Source: Pseudomonadota bacterium (lineage in GTDB: Bacteria; Pseudomonadota; Gammaproteobacteria; Burkholderiales; Burkholderiaceae_C). From it: a DNA stretch of 7,883 nucleotides. The notes under the pieces were generated by a model, which did not search any database, was not told the origin of the DNA, and was given only the letters and a program-made list of their open reading frames with translations. The stretch covers positions 1 through 7,883 of the forward strand of contig JAEZLX010000047.1 of NCBI GenBank assembly GCA_023415035.1, written 5' to 3'. Both the position numbers and the translations under genes were made by a program. This document shows positions 1 to 6,972 of this stretch, in pieces; positions within the stretch are counted from its first letter, which is position 1, and each line of letters opens with the position of its first letter.

Positions 1-112
1 GTTGTCGCCAGTCGCGGACGTGAAAGAACACGTCCGCATCGGTCTGGGGGCTGCGGATGAATCCGTAGCCCTTGTCGCTGTCCCAGCGGACGACACGACC
101 ATGCTTCTTCAT
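1..112 (-). CDS. Cold-shock-domain protein, N-terminal 37 residues (partial)
   Basis: Only the first 37 codons are in the window; the gene runs off the left edge. The translation begins MKKHGRVVRWDSDKGYGFIR and continues to a VFFH stretch. These are the two RNA-binding motifs of a cold-shock (CSD) OB-fold: RNP1 is KGYGFI at about residues 14-19 and RNP2 is VFFH at about 28-31. Such domains bind single-stranded RNA or DNA in the cytoplasm. The start is supported by a purine-rich ribosome binding site (GAGGGAGG, complement of 123-130) ten bases upstream. The residues after RNP2 (HVRDWR) resemble the larger Burkholderiales proteins that join an N-terminal CSD to a membrane DUF1294 domain more than they resemble free-standing CspA, but the deciding C-terminus is outside the window. 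The gene is divergent from the membrane-protein gene that starts at 190. Domain call is firm; the full architecture is inference. Confidence 0.85.
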   Translation of the reverse strand, partial: MKKHGRVVRWDSDKGYGFIRSPQTDADVFFHVRDWRQ

Positions 113-189
113 GGTGTCGATACCTCCCTCGGCTGCCATTATTGCGGAATGCCACGGGGGAGGTATGTCGCGCATGTCAAAATGAAACC
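113..189. other. Divergent intergenic region, cold-shock gene / AI-2E transporter gene
   Basis: These 77 bases must hold the control signals for both divergent genes. The only clear element is the ribosome binding site of the cold-shock gene at 123-130. A second purine-rich tract on the plus strand (GGGGGAGG, 156-163) lies 26 bases before the ATG at 190. That is too far to serve it directly, and it points instead at out-of-frame ATGs at 165 and 174 that terminate at 183-185. On the minus strand a perfect TTGACA (complement of 175-180) has no convincing -10 at 16-18 bp, so no promoter is called. Confidence 0.4.
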
Positions 190-1257
190 ATGCGGCCAGT
201 ACTTCGCGCTCCGTTCATTACCCGCACCCTGCTGTTGCTGCTTCTGCTGGCGGGTGTCTATTTCTTCCGTGGCTTTCTCGTTCCGGTTCTCGCGGCCCTG
301 ATCATCGGCTTCGCGAGCTGGCCGCTTTATCGCAAGGTGGTGGCGCGCTGCCGCGGCAACACCACGCTGGCGGCGTCGCTGGCGATCCTGGTCGTGTTGC
401 TGGTGCTGGTGGTGCCGCTGTCCGTCGCCCTGCATTTCGCCATCGGCGAGGCCAGCACATTTGTGCGCTGGCTGATCGAGGCCAACCGCAGCGGCGCGCC
501 GGTGCCCAGGTGGATCGAGGCCTTGCCGCTGGTGGGCGAGCAGCTGGCCGGCTACTGGCGCCAGCACCTGGGCGAGCCGCATGCCCTGGGCGAATGGATT
601 CAGCTCCTCAGCGGCCAGCACCTGGGCAATATCTATCGCATGGCGCTGACGGCCACGGGGGATCTGTTCGGCCTGCTGCTTCTGGTGCTGTTCATGCTGA
701 TCACGCTGTTTTTCGTCTACAAGGACGGCGCGCGCATCGCGGCCCAGATCGACCTCGTTGGCGAACACCTGCTGACGGAGCGCTGGCAGCGCTTCTCGCG
801 CGTGGTGCCGGCGACGGTGAGCGCCACCGTCACGGGCATGGGGCTGATCGCGATGGGCGAGGGGGTGGTGCTGGGCATCGCCTACTGGATCGCTGGCGTG
901 CCGTCGCCCGTGCTGCTGGGCGTGGTCACCGGCTTCATGGCGATGATCCCTGGCGGTGCGCCGCTCTCGTTCACGCTGGTATCGCTGTACCTGGTGGGGT
1001 CGGGCCACGCCATGGCCGGCCTGGCACTGTTCGCCTGGGGCTCGGTCGAGCTGTTCATCGTGGACAAGACCTTGCGGCCCCGGCTGGTGGGTGGGCCGGT
1101 GAAGCTGCCGTTCCTGCCCACGTTCTTTGGCCTGGTCGGTGGTGTCAAGACCATGGGGCTCGTGGGCCTCTTCGTCGGGCCCGTGCTGATGGCGCTGCTG
1201 GTGGCCATCTGGCGCGAGTGGCTGGAGTCGCTGGAGGAGCAGCGCCGGGGGCTCTGA
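190..1257 (+). CDS. AI-2E family transporter (PerM/TqsA-type membrane protein)
   Basis: A 355-residue inner-membrane protein of the AI-2E exporter superfamily (Pfam AI-2E_transport), close to the family's usual length of about 350-370. Hydrophobic segments lie at about residues 12-25, 28-44, 60-85, 156-177, 210-235, 238-255, 260-290 and 310-340. A soluble stretch at about 86-155 follows the first pairs, as is typical. The family's conserved C-terminal half is easy to see: MIPGGAPL (252-259), then DKTLRPRLVGG (292-302), KLP (305-307), GLVGGVKTMG (314-323) and GLFVGPV (326-332). Members include TqsA, proposed to export the AI-2 signal, and Na+/H+ antiporters, so the substrate cannot be told from sequence. 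The ATG at 190 is preferred: the only other in-frame start is a TTG at 142 with no ribosome site, though 190 has only a weak one. The gene converges on the CoA-transferase-like gene, with 11 bases between the coding ends. Confidence 0.88.
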   Translation: MRPVLRAPFITRTLLLLLLLAGVYFFRGFLVPVLAALIIGFASWPLYRKVVARCRGNTTLAASLAILVVLLVLVVPLSVALHFAIGEASTFVRWLIEANRSGAPVPRWIEALPLVGEQLAGYWRQHLGEPHALGEWIQLLSGQHLGNIYRMALTATGDLFGLLLLVLFMLITLFFVYKDGARIAAQIDLVGEHLLTERWQRFSRVVPATVSATVTGMGLIAMGEGVVLGIAYWIAGVPSPVLLGVVTGFMAMIPGGAPLSFTLVSLYLVGSGHAMAGLALFAWGSVELFIVDKTLRPRLVGGPVKLPFLPTFFGLVGGVKTMGLVGLFVGPVLMALLVAIWREWLESLEEQRRGL

Positions 1258-1273
1258 GGCCACCGGCCTCAGA
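1253..1273. terminator. Perfect 9-bp hairpin spanning both convergent stop codons
   Basis: TCTGAGGCC (1253-1261) is followed by the loop ACC and then the exact reverse complement GGCCTCAGA (1265-1273). The TGA of the upstream plus-strand gene (1255-1257) and the TGA of the minus-strand gene (1271-1269) sit at mirror positions inside the two arms. Being symmetrical, the hairpin can form in either transcript. Neither side has a U-run, so it is not a classical intrinsic terminator. A bidirectional pause site or mRNA 3'-end stabiliser is the best guess. The structure is seen directly; the role is inferred. Confidence 0.5.
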
Positions 1274-2180
1274 CCATCGTGTGCAGCGGGATGTCGTGCC
1301 GCAAGGCCAGACGGTCGAGCTGCGCGCGCGTCTTGCCGGCGAGGAAGGCCGCAATCGCGTCGCGGGTGGCGGGCCGGAACATGGTGGCCGCATCCGGTGT
1401 GCCAAGGCCCGCCACCTCGCACAGCGCGGCCGCGAAATGCGGCTCCAGCGCGGCGACGGCCACGCGGCCATTGCGGCACGGGTAGACGCGATAGCCAGCG
1501 TGTGCGCCACCGACGGGGCCGTTGGGCATCGTCAGTCCCCAGCGGCGGGGCAGGGCGAGCCAGGCGGCCGCCTCTGACAGCGCGATTTCCTGGAAGACGC
1601 CCTTGCTTGTGCGCTGGCTTTCGATGACCGCCTGCAGCGCCGCCTCGCTGGCCATCAGGGCCCCGGCCATGTCTGCGAACAGGGTGGCCGGCAGATCGGT
1701 GCCGGTGACCAGTCCCGCGTCGGCCAGGTAGGTCAGGTCATGGCCCGGTTCCTCGGCGCGCTCGCCCGGGGCACCCACGATCGCGACGACCGACAGCTGC
1801 GGCCAGGCCTTGTGCAGGGTCTGCCATCCCAGGCCGAGCTTGCGCAGGGCCGACGGACGAAACGAGGTCAGCAGCACGTCGGTGCGGGCCAGCTCCTTGT
1901 GCAGCCGGGCCTGTCCCTTTTCGCTCTTGAGATCGATCGTGATGACCTTGATGCCGTCATGCAGCGTGGCATAGGCGGTGGGGTTGTACTGGCCCATGGG
2001 GTCACCGCAGCCATCCGGCGCCGACTTGGGGGCAGGGGGCTCTGCTTTCACGCAGGTCGCGCCCATGGCCCGCAGGCGCATGAGGGCGGCAGGCCCTGGC
2101 AGGTTCAGCGCCAGGCTGAGGACGCGAACGCCCCGCAGGGGCTTGAAGGCTTTGGTCTGTGTGCGTGCGGTGGTGGCCAT
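1269..2180 (-). CDS. Class III (CaiB/BaiF) CoA-transferase, alpha-methylacyl-CoA racemase-like
   Basis: A 303-residue protein of the CoA-transferase family III fold, which includes formyl-CoA transferase, CaiB and alpha-methylacyl-CoA racemase (AMACR). The N-terminus has the family pattern LRGVRVLSLALNLPGP (15-30), and IDLKSEKG follows at 82-89. Three motifs match the racemase branch: GHDLTY (146-151, with His147), FADMAG (168-173, with Asp170) and ALEPHF (244-249, with Glu246). They correspond to the His, Asp and Glu studied in mycobacterial MCR. AMACR interconverts R and S 2-methylacyl-CoA; a transferase would instead use the Asp for acyl-enzyme chemistry. The reading frame opens at 2270, but the start at 2180 is chosen because the 30 extra residues are Arg/Trp-rich, unlike the family, and would run through the palindrome at 2189-2208. 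The protein is 50-100 residues shorter than most relatives. It is separated from pobA by a terminator, so it is probably transcribed alone. Family is sure; exact reaction is not. Confidence 0.85.
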   Translation of the reverse strand: MATTARTQTKAFKPLRGVRVLSLALNLPGPAALMRLRAMGATCVKAEPPAPKSAPDGCGDPMGQYNPTAYATLHDGIKVITIDLKSEKGQARLHKELARTDVLLTSFRPSALRKLGLGWQTLHKAWPQLSVVAIVGAPGERAEEPGHDLTYLADAGLVTGTDLPATLFADMAGALMASEAALQAVIESQRTSKGVFQEIALSEAAAWLALPRRWGLTMPNGPVGGAHAGYRVYPCRNGRVAVAALEPHFAAALCEVAGLGTPDAATMFRPATRDAIAAFLAGKTRAQLDRLALRHDIPLHTMV

Positions 2181-2188
2181 GACGTTGG

Positions 2189-2208
2189 GATTGACGTTTG
2201 CGTCAATC
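2189..2208. promoter_or_regulatory. 20-bp palindrome, candidate operator of the CoA-transferase-like gene
   Basis: GATTGACG (2189-2196) and CGTCAATC (2201-2208) are perfect 8-bp inverted arms around the spacer TTTG. The palindrome lies 9-28 bases upstream of the ATG at 2180. A possible -10 (TACATT on the minus strand, 2214-2209) sits immediately upstream, which would put the transcription start inside the palindrome, as expected for a repressor site. The ACGT-centred half-sites recall those of MerR-type acyl-CoA regulators such as LiuR, but that comparison is from memory. The -35 is poor. The palindrome itself is certain; its function is inferred. Confidence 0.5.
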
Positions 2209-2268
2209 AATGTAGCCCAACGGCGCTTCCACCGTCGGTACGGAGGTGACACGGCCGGCCATCCAGCC

Positions 2269-2303
2269 AAAAAAACCGCCGGCTCCCCGGAGGGGGCCGG
2301 CGG
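2269..2303 (-). terminator. Rho-independent terminator of pobA
   Basis: Read on the minus strand, the pobA stop is followed 18 bases later by a GC-rich stem-loop: CCGCCGGC pairs with GCCGGCGG (arms at 2303-2296 and 2283-2276), with a 12-base loop able to pair further internally. Seven T residues follow directly (2275-2269). This is a textbook intrinsic terminator. It should separate pobA from the CoA-transferase-like gene downstream on the same strand. Confidence 0.93.
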
Positions 2304-2321
2304 CTGGCCTGGCAGGGCTGC

Positions 2322-3595
<1,274 letters not shown>

Positions 3596-3611
3596 TGCCG
3601 CGACAGCGGTC

Positions 3612-3657
3612 TTGCGCGATCATCGTTTCAGATGTGCGATGATCGCGCAAACATCGT
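3612..3657. promoter_or_regulatory. Candidate PobR operator: 14-bp inverted repeat plus third half-site
   Basis: TTGCGCGATCATCG (3612-3625) and CGATGATCGCGCAA (3637-3650) are perfect inverted repeats with an 11-base spacer. A third, direct copy follows: GCGCAAACATCGT (3645-3657) matches GCGCGATCATCGT (3614-3626) at 11 of 13 positions and overlaps the right arm. The site is between pobA and pobR, just upstream of the pobA -35. Operators of the related IclR regulators PcaU and PobR of Acinetobacter are described as a palindrome plus one direct repeat, the same plan. A weak plus-strand promoter-like pair (TTGCGC 3612-3617, TGCGAT 3635-3640) lies inside the repeats, which would allow PobR to repress its own gene. 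Repeats are seen; PobR binding is inferred. Confidence 0.75.
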
Positions 3658-3672
3658 CAATTCCGTGACACC

Positions 3673-4485
3673 ATGAGTGCTCCCAGGAAATCTGCGCCGG
3701 CTTGCGCGCCGGCCGGCCAGACCATCGCCAAGGCCGACTTCATCGAGGGCATGGCCAAGGGCATGGCCGTGCTCGAGAGCTTTGATACCGAGCGTCAGCG
3801 CCTCAATGCCACGCAGGCGGCCGAACGGGCAGGCCTGACCAGGGCTGCGGCCCGGCGTCATCTGCTCACGCTGGCCCACCTGGGTTATCTGGACACCGAC
3901 GGCACACACTACTGGTTATCGCCCAAGGTGCTGCGCTTTTCGGGCAGCTACCTGGCCTCGGCGCGACTGCCGCGTCTGCTGCAGCCCACGCTTAACCGGC
4001 TGGCCGCACAGACGCGCGAGTCGTTCTCGGCGGTGGTGCTCGACGGCCACGAGGTCGTGATCGTGGCGCGCAGCGCGGCCATCGGCACGCAGCGGCTCAT
4101 GGCCTACGGCCTGCATCTGGGTGCGCGGTTGCCGGCCCACGCCACGTCCACGGGGCGTGTGCTGCTGGCGGCCCTGTCGCGCGCCGAGCTCTCTGCATGG
4201 CTCAAGGGGCGCGAGTTGCCCAGGCTCACGCCGCGCACGGTGGTGGACCACAAGGCCCTGCGCGAGATCGTCGTCAAGGTGCGGGCGGACGATTACGCCG
4301 TCGCCAGCGAGGAGCACGAGCTGGGTGTGCACGCGCTGGCGGTGCCGCTGCGCGACATGAGCGGGCGTACCGTGGCTGCGCTCAACGTGGTGGCCTCGCC
4401 CGAGCGCCTGGCGTCGGAGGTGATGCGGATCGACCTGCTGCCGCTGCTGCTCGATGCGGCGCGCGAGCTCAGGCCGCTGCTGTAG
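3673..4485 (+). CDS. pobR: IclR-family transcriptional regulator, probable PobR
   Basis: A 270-residue DNA-binding regulator of the IclR family, the usual length for the PobR/PcaR/PcaU group. A polar N-terminal tail (1-22) precedes a winged helix-turn-helix at about 23-85. Its recognition region is TRAAARRHLLTLAHLGYL (56-73) and the wing is DGTHYWLSPK (76-85). The effector-binding domain spans about 98-265, with PAHATSTGRVLL (154-165) and GVHALAVPLRD (218-228) as typical landmarks. Members of this group bind an aromatic acid such as 4-hydroxybenzoate or protocatechuate and activate catabolic genes. Divergence from pobA across a large inverted repeat is the main reason to call it PobR rather than PcaR. 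The ATG at 3673 lacks a clear ribosome site, so low-level translation is likely. The gene converges on livF with only five bases between the stops. IclR membership is certain; the effector is inferred. Confidence 0.88.
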   Translation: MSAPRKSAPACAPAGQTIAKADFIEGMAKGMAVLESFDTERQRLNATQAAERAGLTRAAARRHLLTLAHLGYLDTDGTHYWLSPKVLRFSGSYLASARLPRLLQPTLNRLAAQTRESFSAVVLDGHEVVIVARSAAIGTQRLMAYGLHLGARLPAHATSTGRVLLAALSRAELSAWLKGRELPRLTPRTVVDHKALREIVVKVRADDYAVASEEHELGVHALAVPLRDMSGRTVAALNVVASPERLASEVMRIDLLPLLLDAARELRPLL

Positions 4486-4490
4486 GGTCG

Positions 4491-5207
4491 TCAGACGCCG
4501 AGGTACTGCTCCAGAAGGTGCGGCTGCGACAGCAGTTCCTGCGAGCTGCCCTCGAACGCCACCTCTCCCTTGACGAGGATGACGTTGCGGTCGGTGATCT
4601 GGGTGACCTGTTTCCAGGCCTTGTCCACGATCACGCTGCTGATGCCGCTTTCGCGGATCAGGCCGCAGATGCGCCAGATCTCGCGCGCGATCAGCGGGGC
4701 CAGGCCTTCGGTGGCCTCGTCCAGGATGAGCACGTCGGGGTTGGTCATCAGTGCGCGGCCGATGGTCAGCATCTGCTGCTCGCCCCCCGAGAGCTGCTGT
4801 CCGCCGTGGTTCAGGCGCTCGGCCAGCCGTGGGAAGGTCTCCAGCACCCGCTCGTAGGTCCAGTCGCGCTGCCCCCGTGTGCCGGGGCGCGCCGCCATGA
4901 TGAGGTTTTCCTTGACGGTCAGGTTGCCGAAGATGCCCCTTCCCTCGGGCACGTAGGCGATGCCCATGCGGGCGACGGCATAGGGGCTCGCGCCGGTCAT
5001 GGGCTTGCCCTTGATGAGCACGCCGCCGCCGCTGGGATTGACGATGCCCATGATGGACTTGAGCAGGGTGGTCTTGCCCATGCCATTGCGGCCCATGAGG
5101 CCAATGGTCTGGCCCTGGCCGACCACGAAGTCGATTCCGCGCAGGATGTGGCTCTGGCCGTAGTGCGTGTGCAGACCGTGGGCGCTGATCAGGGGTGTCT
5201 CGGACAT
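4491..5207 (-). CDS. livF: Branched-chain amino acid-type ABC transporter ATPase, LivF-like
   Basis: A 238-residue ATPase subunit of a HAAT-family (Liv-type) importer, acting at the cytoplasmic face of the membrane as the partner of LivG. Walker A is GRNGMGKTT (39-47). YVPEGRGIF (85-93) fills the Q-loop region in the form usual for LivF. The signature is LSGGEQQ (139-145) and Walker B is LILDEATEG (160-168). At the switch-histidine position, where LivF proteins usually read VEQN, this one reads VDKA (194-197), so Lys196 replaces the usual Gln or His. It is the last gene of the livHMGF operon, starting two bases after the livG stop. Its ribosome site (GAGGAG) is formed by the last Glu codons of livG, which implies translational coupling. 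No terminator is visible after its stop, which faces pobR. The substrate may be an aromatic acid given the neighbours; that is inference. Confidence 0.93.
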   Translation of the reverse strand: MSETPLISAHGLHTHYGQSHILRGIDFVVGQGQTIGLMGRNGMGKTTLLKSIMGIVNPSGGGVLIKGKPMTGASPYAVARMGIAYVPEGRGIFGNLTVKENLIMAARPGTRGQRDWTYERVLETFPRLAERLNHGGQQLSGGEQQMLTIGRALMTNPDVLILDEATEGLAPLIAREIWRICGLIRESGISSVIVDKAWKQVTQITDRNVILVKGEVAFEGSSQELLSQPHLLEQYLGV

Positions 5208-5209
5208 GT

Positions 5210-5974
5210 TCAGTGCTCCTCGCCCAGGTAGGCAGCCTGGACCATCGGGTCCGCGCGCACCTGCTCGGGCGTGCCGCTGGCGATCACCTGGCCGTTGACC
5301 ATGACGGTGAGCCGGTCGGCCAGCGCGAACACGGCGTCCATGTCGTGCTCCACCAGCATCAGGGCGTGGTCCTTCTTGAGCCTGAGCAGCAGCTCGACCA
5401 TGCGCTCGGCCTCGGCCTGGCCCATGCCAGCCAGCGGCTCGTCGAGCAGCAGCACGGTAGGCTCGGTGGCCAGCGTCATGGCGATTTCGAGCTGGCGTTG
5501 CTCGCCGTGGCTGATGGTGGCGGCAATCGTGTCCCGGCGGTGCGCCAGCCCGGCCAGCTCGATGGCGCGCTCGCAGCGTTCATTCACTTGAACCAGGTCG
5601 TTGGCGCGAGAGAACCACCGCAGCGGGTTCCAGGGCGAGAGGCGTTCGCGCGACTGCGAGGCCAGGCGCACGTTCTCCCGGACGGTGAAGGGCAGGAAGA
5701 TGTTGGTTTTCTGGTAGCTGCGGCCCAGACCCAGGCGCGAGATGGCCTCGGGAGACATGCCGGCCGTCTGGCGCCCGTTGAGCTCGATGGTGCCCGACGT
5801 GGGGGGCAGGTCGCCCGAGAGCAGGTTGGTGAGAGTCGATTTGCCGGCGCCATTGGGGCCGATGACGGCGTGCAACTGGTCGCGCAGCAGGTCGACGGAT
5901 ACCTCGTTGACGGCGGCCAGACCCCCGAAGCGCTTGGTCAGGTGGCGCGCGCTCAGCAGCGGTGCGTTGCTCAT
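5210..5974 (-). CDS. livG: Branched-chain amino acid-type ABC transporter ATPase, LivG-like
   Basis: A 254-residue ATPase subunit that pairs with LivF to power the importer. Walker A is GPNGAGKST (39-47) and the Q-loop is RSYQKTNIF (85-93). The signature is ISHGEQR (154-160), in the GEQR form typical of LivG. Walker B is VLLLDEPLAGM (174-184), and the switch histidine is His210 in VEHD. The LivG-specific insertion before the signature (about 105-130, with SPWNPLRWFSR) is present, and the length fits the family. The start codon overlaps the livM stop by four bases (ATGA, 5971-5974), with a GGAGG ribosome site seven bases upstream (complement of 5982-5986). All catalytic motifs are intact, so this subunit can provide the canonical switch histidine that LivF lacks. 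Confidence 0.94.
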   Translation of the reverse strand: MSNAPLLSARHLTKRFGGLAAVNEVSVDLLRDQLHAVIGPNGAGKSTLTNLLSGDLPPTSGTIELNGRQTAGMSPEAISRLGLGRSYQKTNIFLPFTVRENVRLASQSRERLSPWNPLRWFSRANDLVQVNERCERAIELAGLAHRRDTIAATISHGEQRQLEIAMTLATEPTVLLLDEPLAGMGQAEAERMVELLLRLKKDHALMLVEHDMDAVFALADRLTVMVNGQVIASGTPEQVRADPMVQAAYLGEEH

Positions 5975-6972
5975 TCGGCGGCCTCCGTCTTCTGGTTGCG
6001 CCTGCGGCCCGGCAGCGATTCACCAAGCCCCATCAGCCCGCGCGGCGCGACGATGACCACCAGCAGGATGAAAAAGCCCATGAGCAGCTGCCAGTGCTTG
6101 GTCAGATCCTTGAACAGGTGCATCACGTACTCGAACGCGAATGCGCCCACGATGGCGCCGGCGAAGTTGCCCATCCCGCCGAGGATGACCATCATGATCG
6201 CGTGGGCGCTCATGTGAAAGCCCATCAGCTCGGGGTTGACGAAGCCGGTCTGCGCGGCCCAGAGGTAACCGGCCAGGCCCGCCAGCGCCCCGCCCAGCGT
6301 GAACGCGGCCAGCTTGTAGCTGAAGGTTCCGTAGCCCACCGCGCGCAGGCGATGCTCGTTGACGCGGATGCCGGCCAGCACGCGACCGAAGGGCGAGAAC
6401 AGCACGCGGCGCAGGAACAGGTACACGACTACCAGCCAAGCCAAGGTGAAGTAGTAGAAGGTGGTCTTGCTCTCCAGGTCCAGGCCGATGGCCGTGGCGT
6501 CGGGCCGGAAGTAGACGTAGATGCCGTCCGAGCCACCCAGTCCCTTGTTGTCGAAGAACAGGTAGTACACCATCTGGGCGAAGGCCATGGTGACCATGAT
6601 GAAGTAGATGCCCTTGGTTCGCACCACCAGGAAGCCAATCACCAGGGCGGCGGCCGCGGCCGCAAGCACCGACAGCGGCAGGCTCCACCACAATGCCATC
6701 GGTGCGTCCTGCGGCGTGAGGAAGGCCAGTGCGTAGCCGGCGATGCCGAAGTAGGCAGCATGGCCGAGCGACACCAGGCCGGTGACGCCCTGCAGCAGGT
6801 CCAGGCTCATCGCGAAGATGGCCAAGATCATCATCTGCGTGAGCATTTGCAGATAGAAGTCCGCGCTGTCTGACGGCACGAGCGGGAACACCGCCAGTGC
6901 CACCGCACCGGCCACAAGGATGGCCTGCATGCTGCGGGGCAGCTTTTCGAGTGGGGCCTGTGCGGCACTCAT
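5971..6972 (-). CDS. livM: Branched-chain amino acid-type ABC transporter permease, LivM-like
   Basis: A 333-residue integral membrane permease that pairs with LivH to form the translocation path. Hydrophobic segments are at about residues 15-31, 42-60, 66-86, 93-116, 120-141, 172-188, 216-240, 258-285 and 295-312. The LivM landmark GLVSLGHAAYFGIAGY lies at 65-80. The cytoplasmic coupling region SPFGRVLAGIRVNEHRLRAVG (193-213) has the EAA-loop character that contacts the ATPases. GGMGNFAGAIVGA (265-277) and the terminal APRGLMGL (309-316) are also typical. It ends in a basic tail (GRRRNQK). Its start overlaps the livH stop by four bases, and AAGGG lies about 11 bases upstream as a moderate ribosome site. 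It is shorter than E. coli LivM (about 425 residues) but normal for the many HAAT permeases of proteobacteria. Confidence 0.93.
   Translation of the reverse strand: MSAAQAPLEKLPRSMQAILVAGAVALAVFPLVPSDSADFYLQMLTQMMILAIFAMSLDLLQGVTGLVSLGHAAYFGIAGYALAFLTPQDAPMALWWSLPLSVLAAAAAALVIGFLVVRTKGIYFIMVTMAFAQMVYYLFFDNKGLGGSDGIYVYFRPDATAIGLDLESKTTFYYFTLAWLVVVYLFLRRVLFSPFGRVLAGIRVNEHRLRAVGYGTFSYKLAAFTLGGALAGLAGYLWAAQTGFVNPELMGFHMSAHAIMMVILGGMGNFAGAIVGAFAFEYVMHLFKDLTKHWQLLMGFFILLVVIVAPRGLMGLGESLPGRRRNQKTEAAE

Noticed and set aside
175..180. Perfect TTGACA on the minus strand as a -35 for the cold-shock gene
   Set aside because: No acceptable -10 box occurs 15-19 bp downstream; the nearest AT-rich stretch is about 30 bp away.
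165..185. Six-codon leader-like frame after a strong GGGGGAGG tract before the AI-2E gene
   Set aside because: The tract ends immediately before the ATG at 165, too close to be a good ribosome site for it. The alternative ATG at 174 in the same frame is even shorter. No conserved or regulatory content can be seen.
139..1479. Long open frame (446 codons) on the minus strand across the AI-2E gene
   Set aside because: Its translation is rich in Arg, Gln and His with low-complexity runs and no domain. It is a shadow of the GC-rich plus-strand gene, whose family motifs are clear.
2181..2270. Longer start of the CoA-transferase-like gene adding 30 residues
   Set aside because: The extension is Arg/Trp-rich and unlike the family N-terminus, and it would begin at the pobA terminator and run through the palindrome. 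The start at 2180 fits the family better.
5195..6217. Plus-strand frames of 300 or more codons opposite livG, livM and livH
   Set aside because: They are antisense shadows of four confidently assigned transporter genes, with no domain features and no ribosome sites worth noting.
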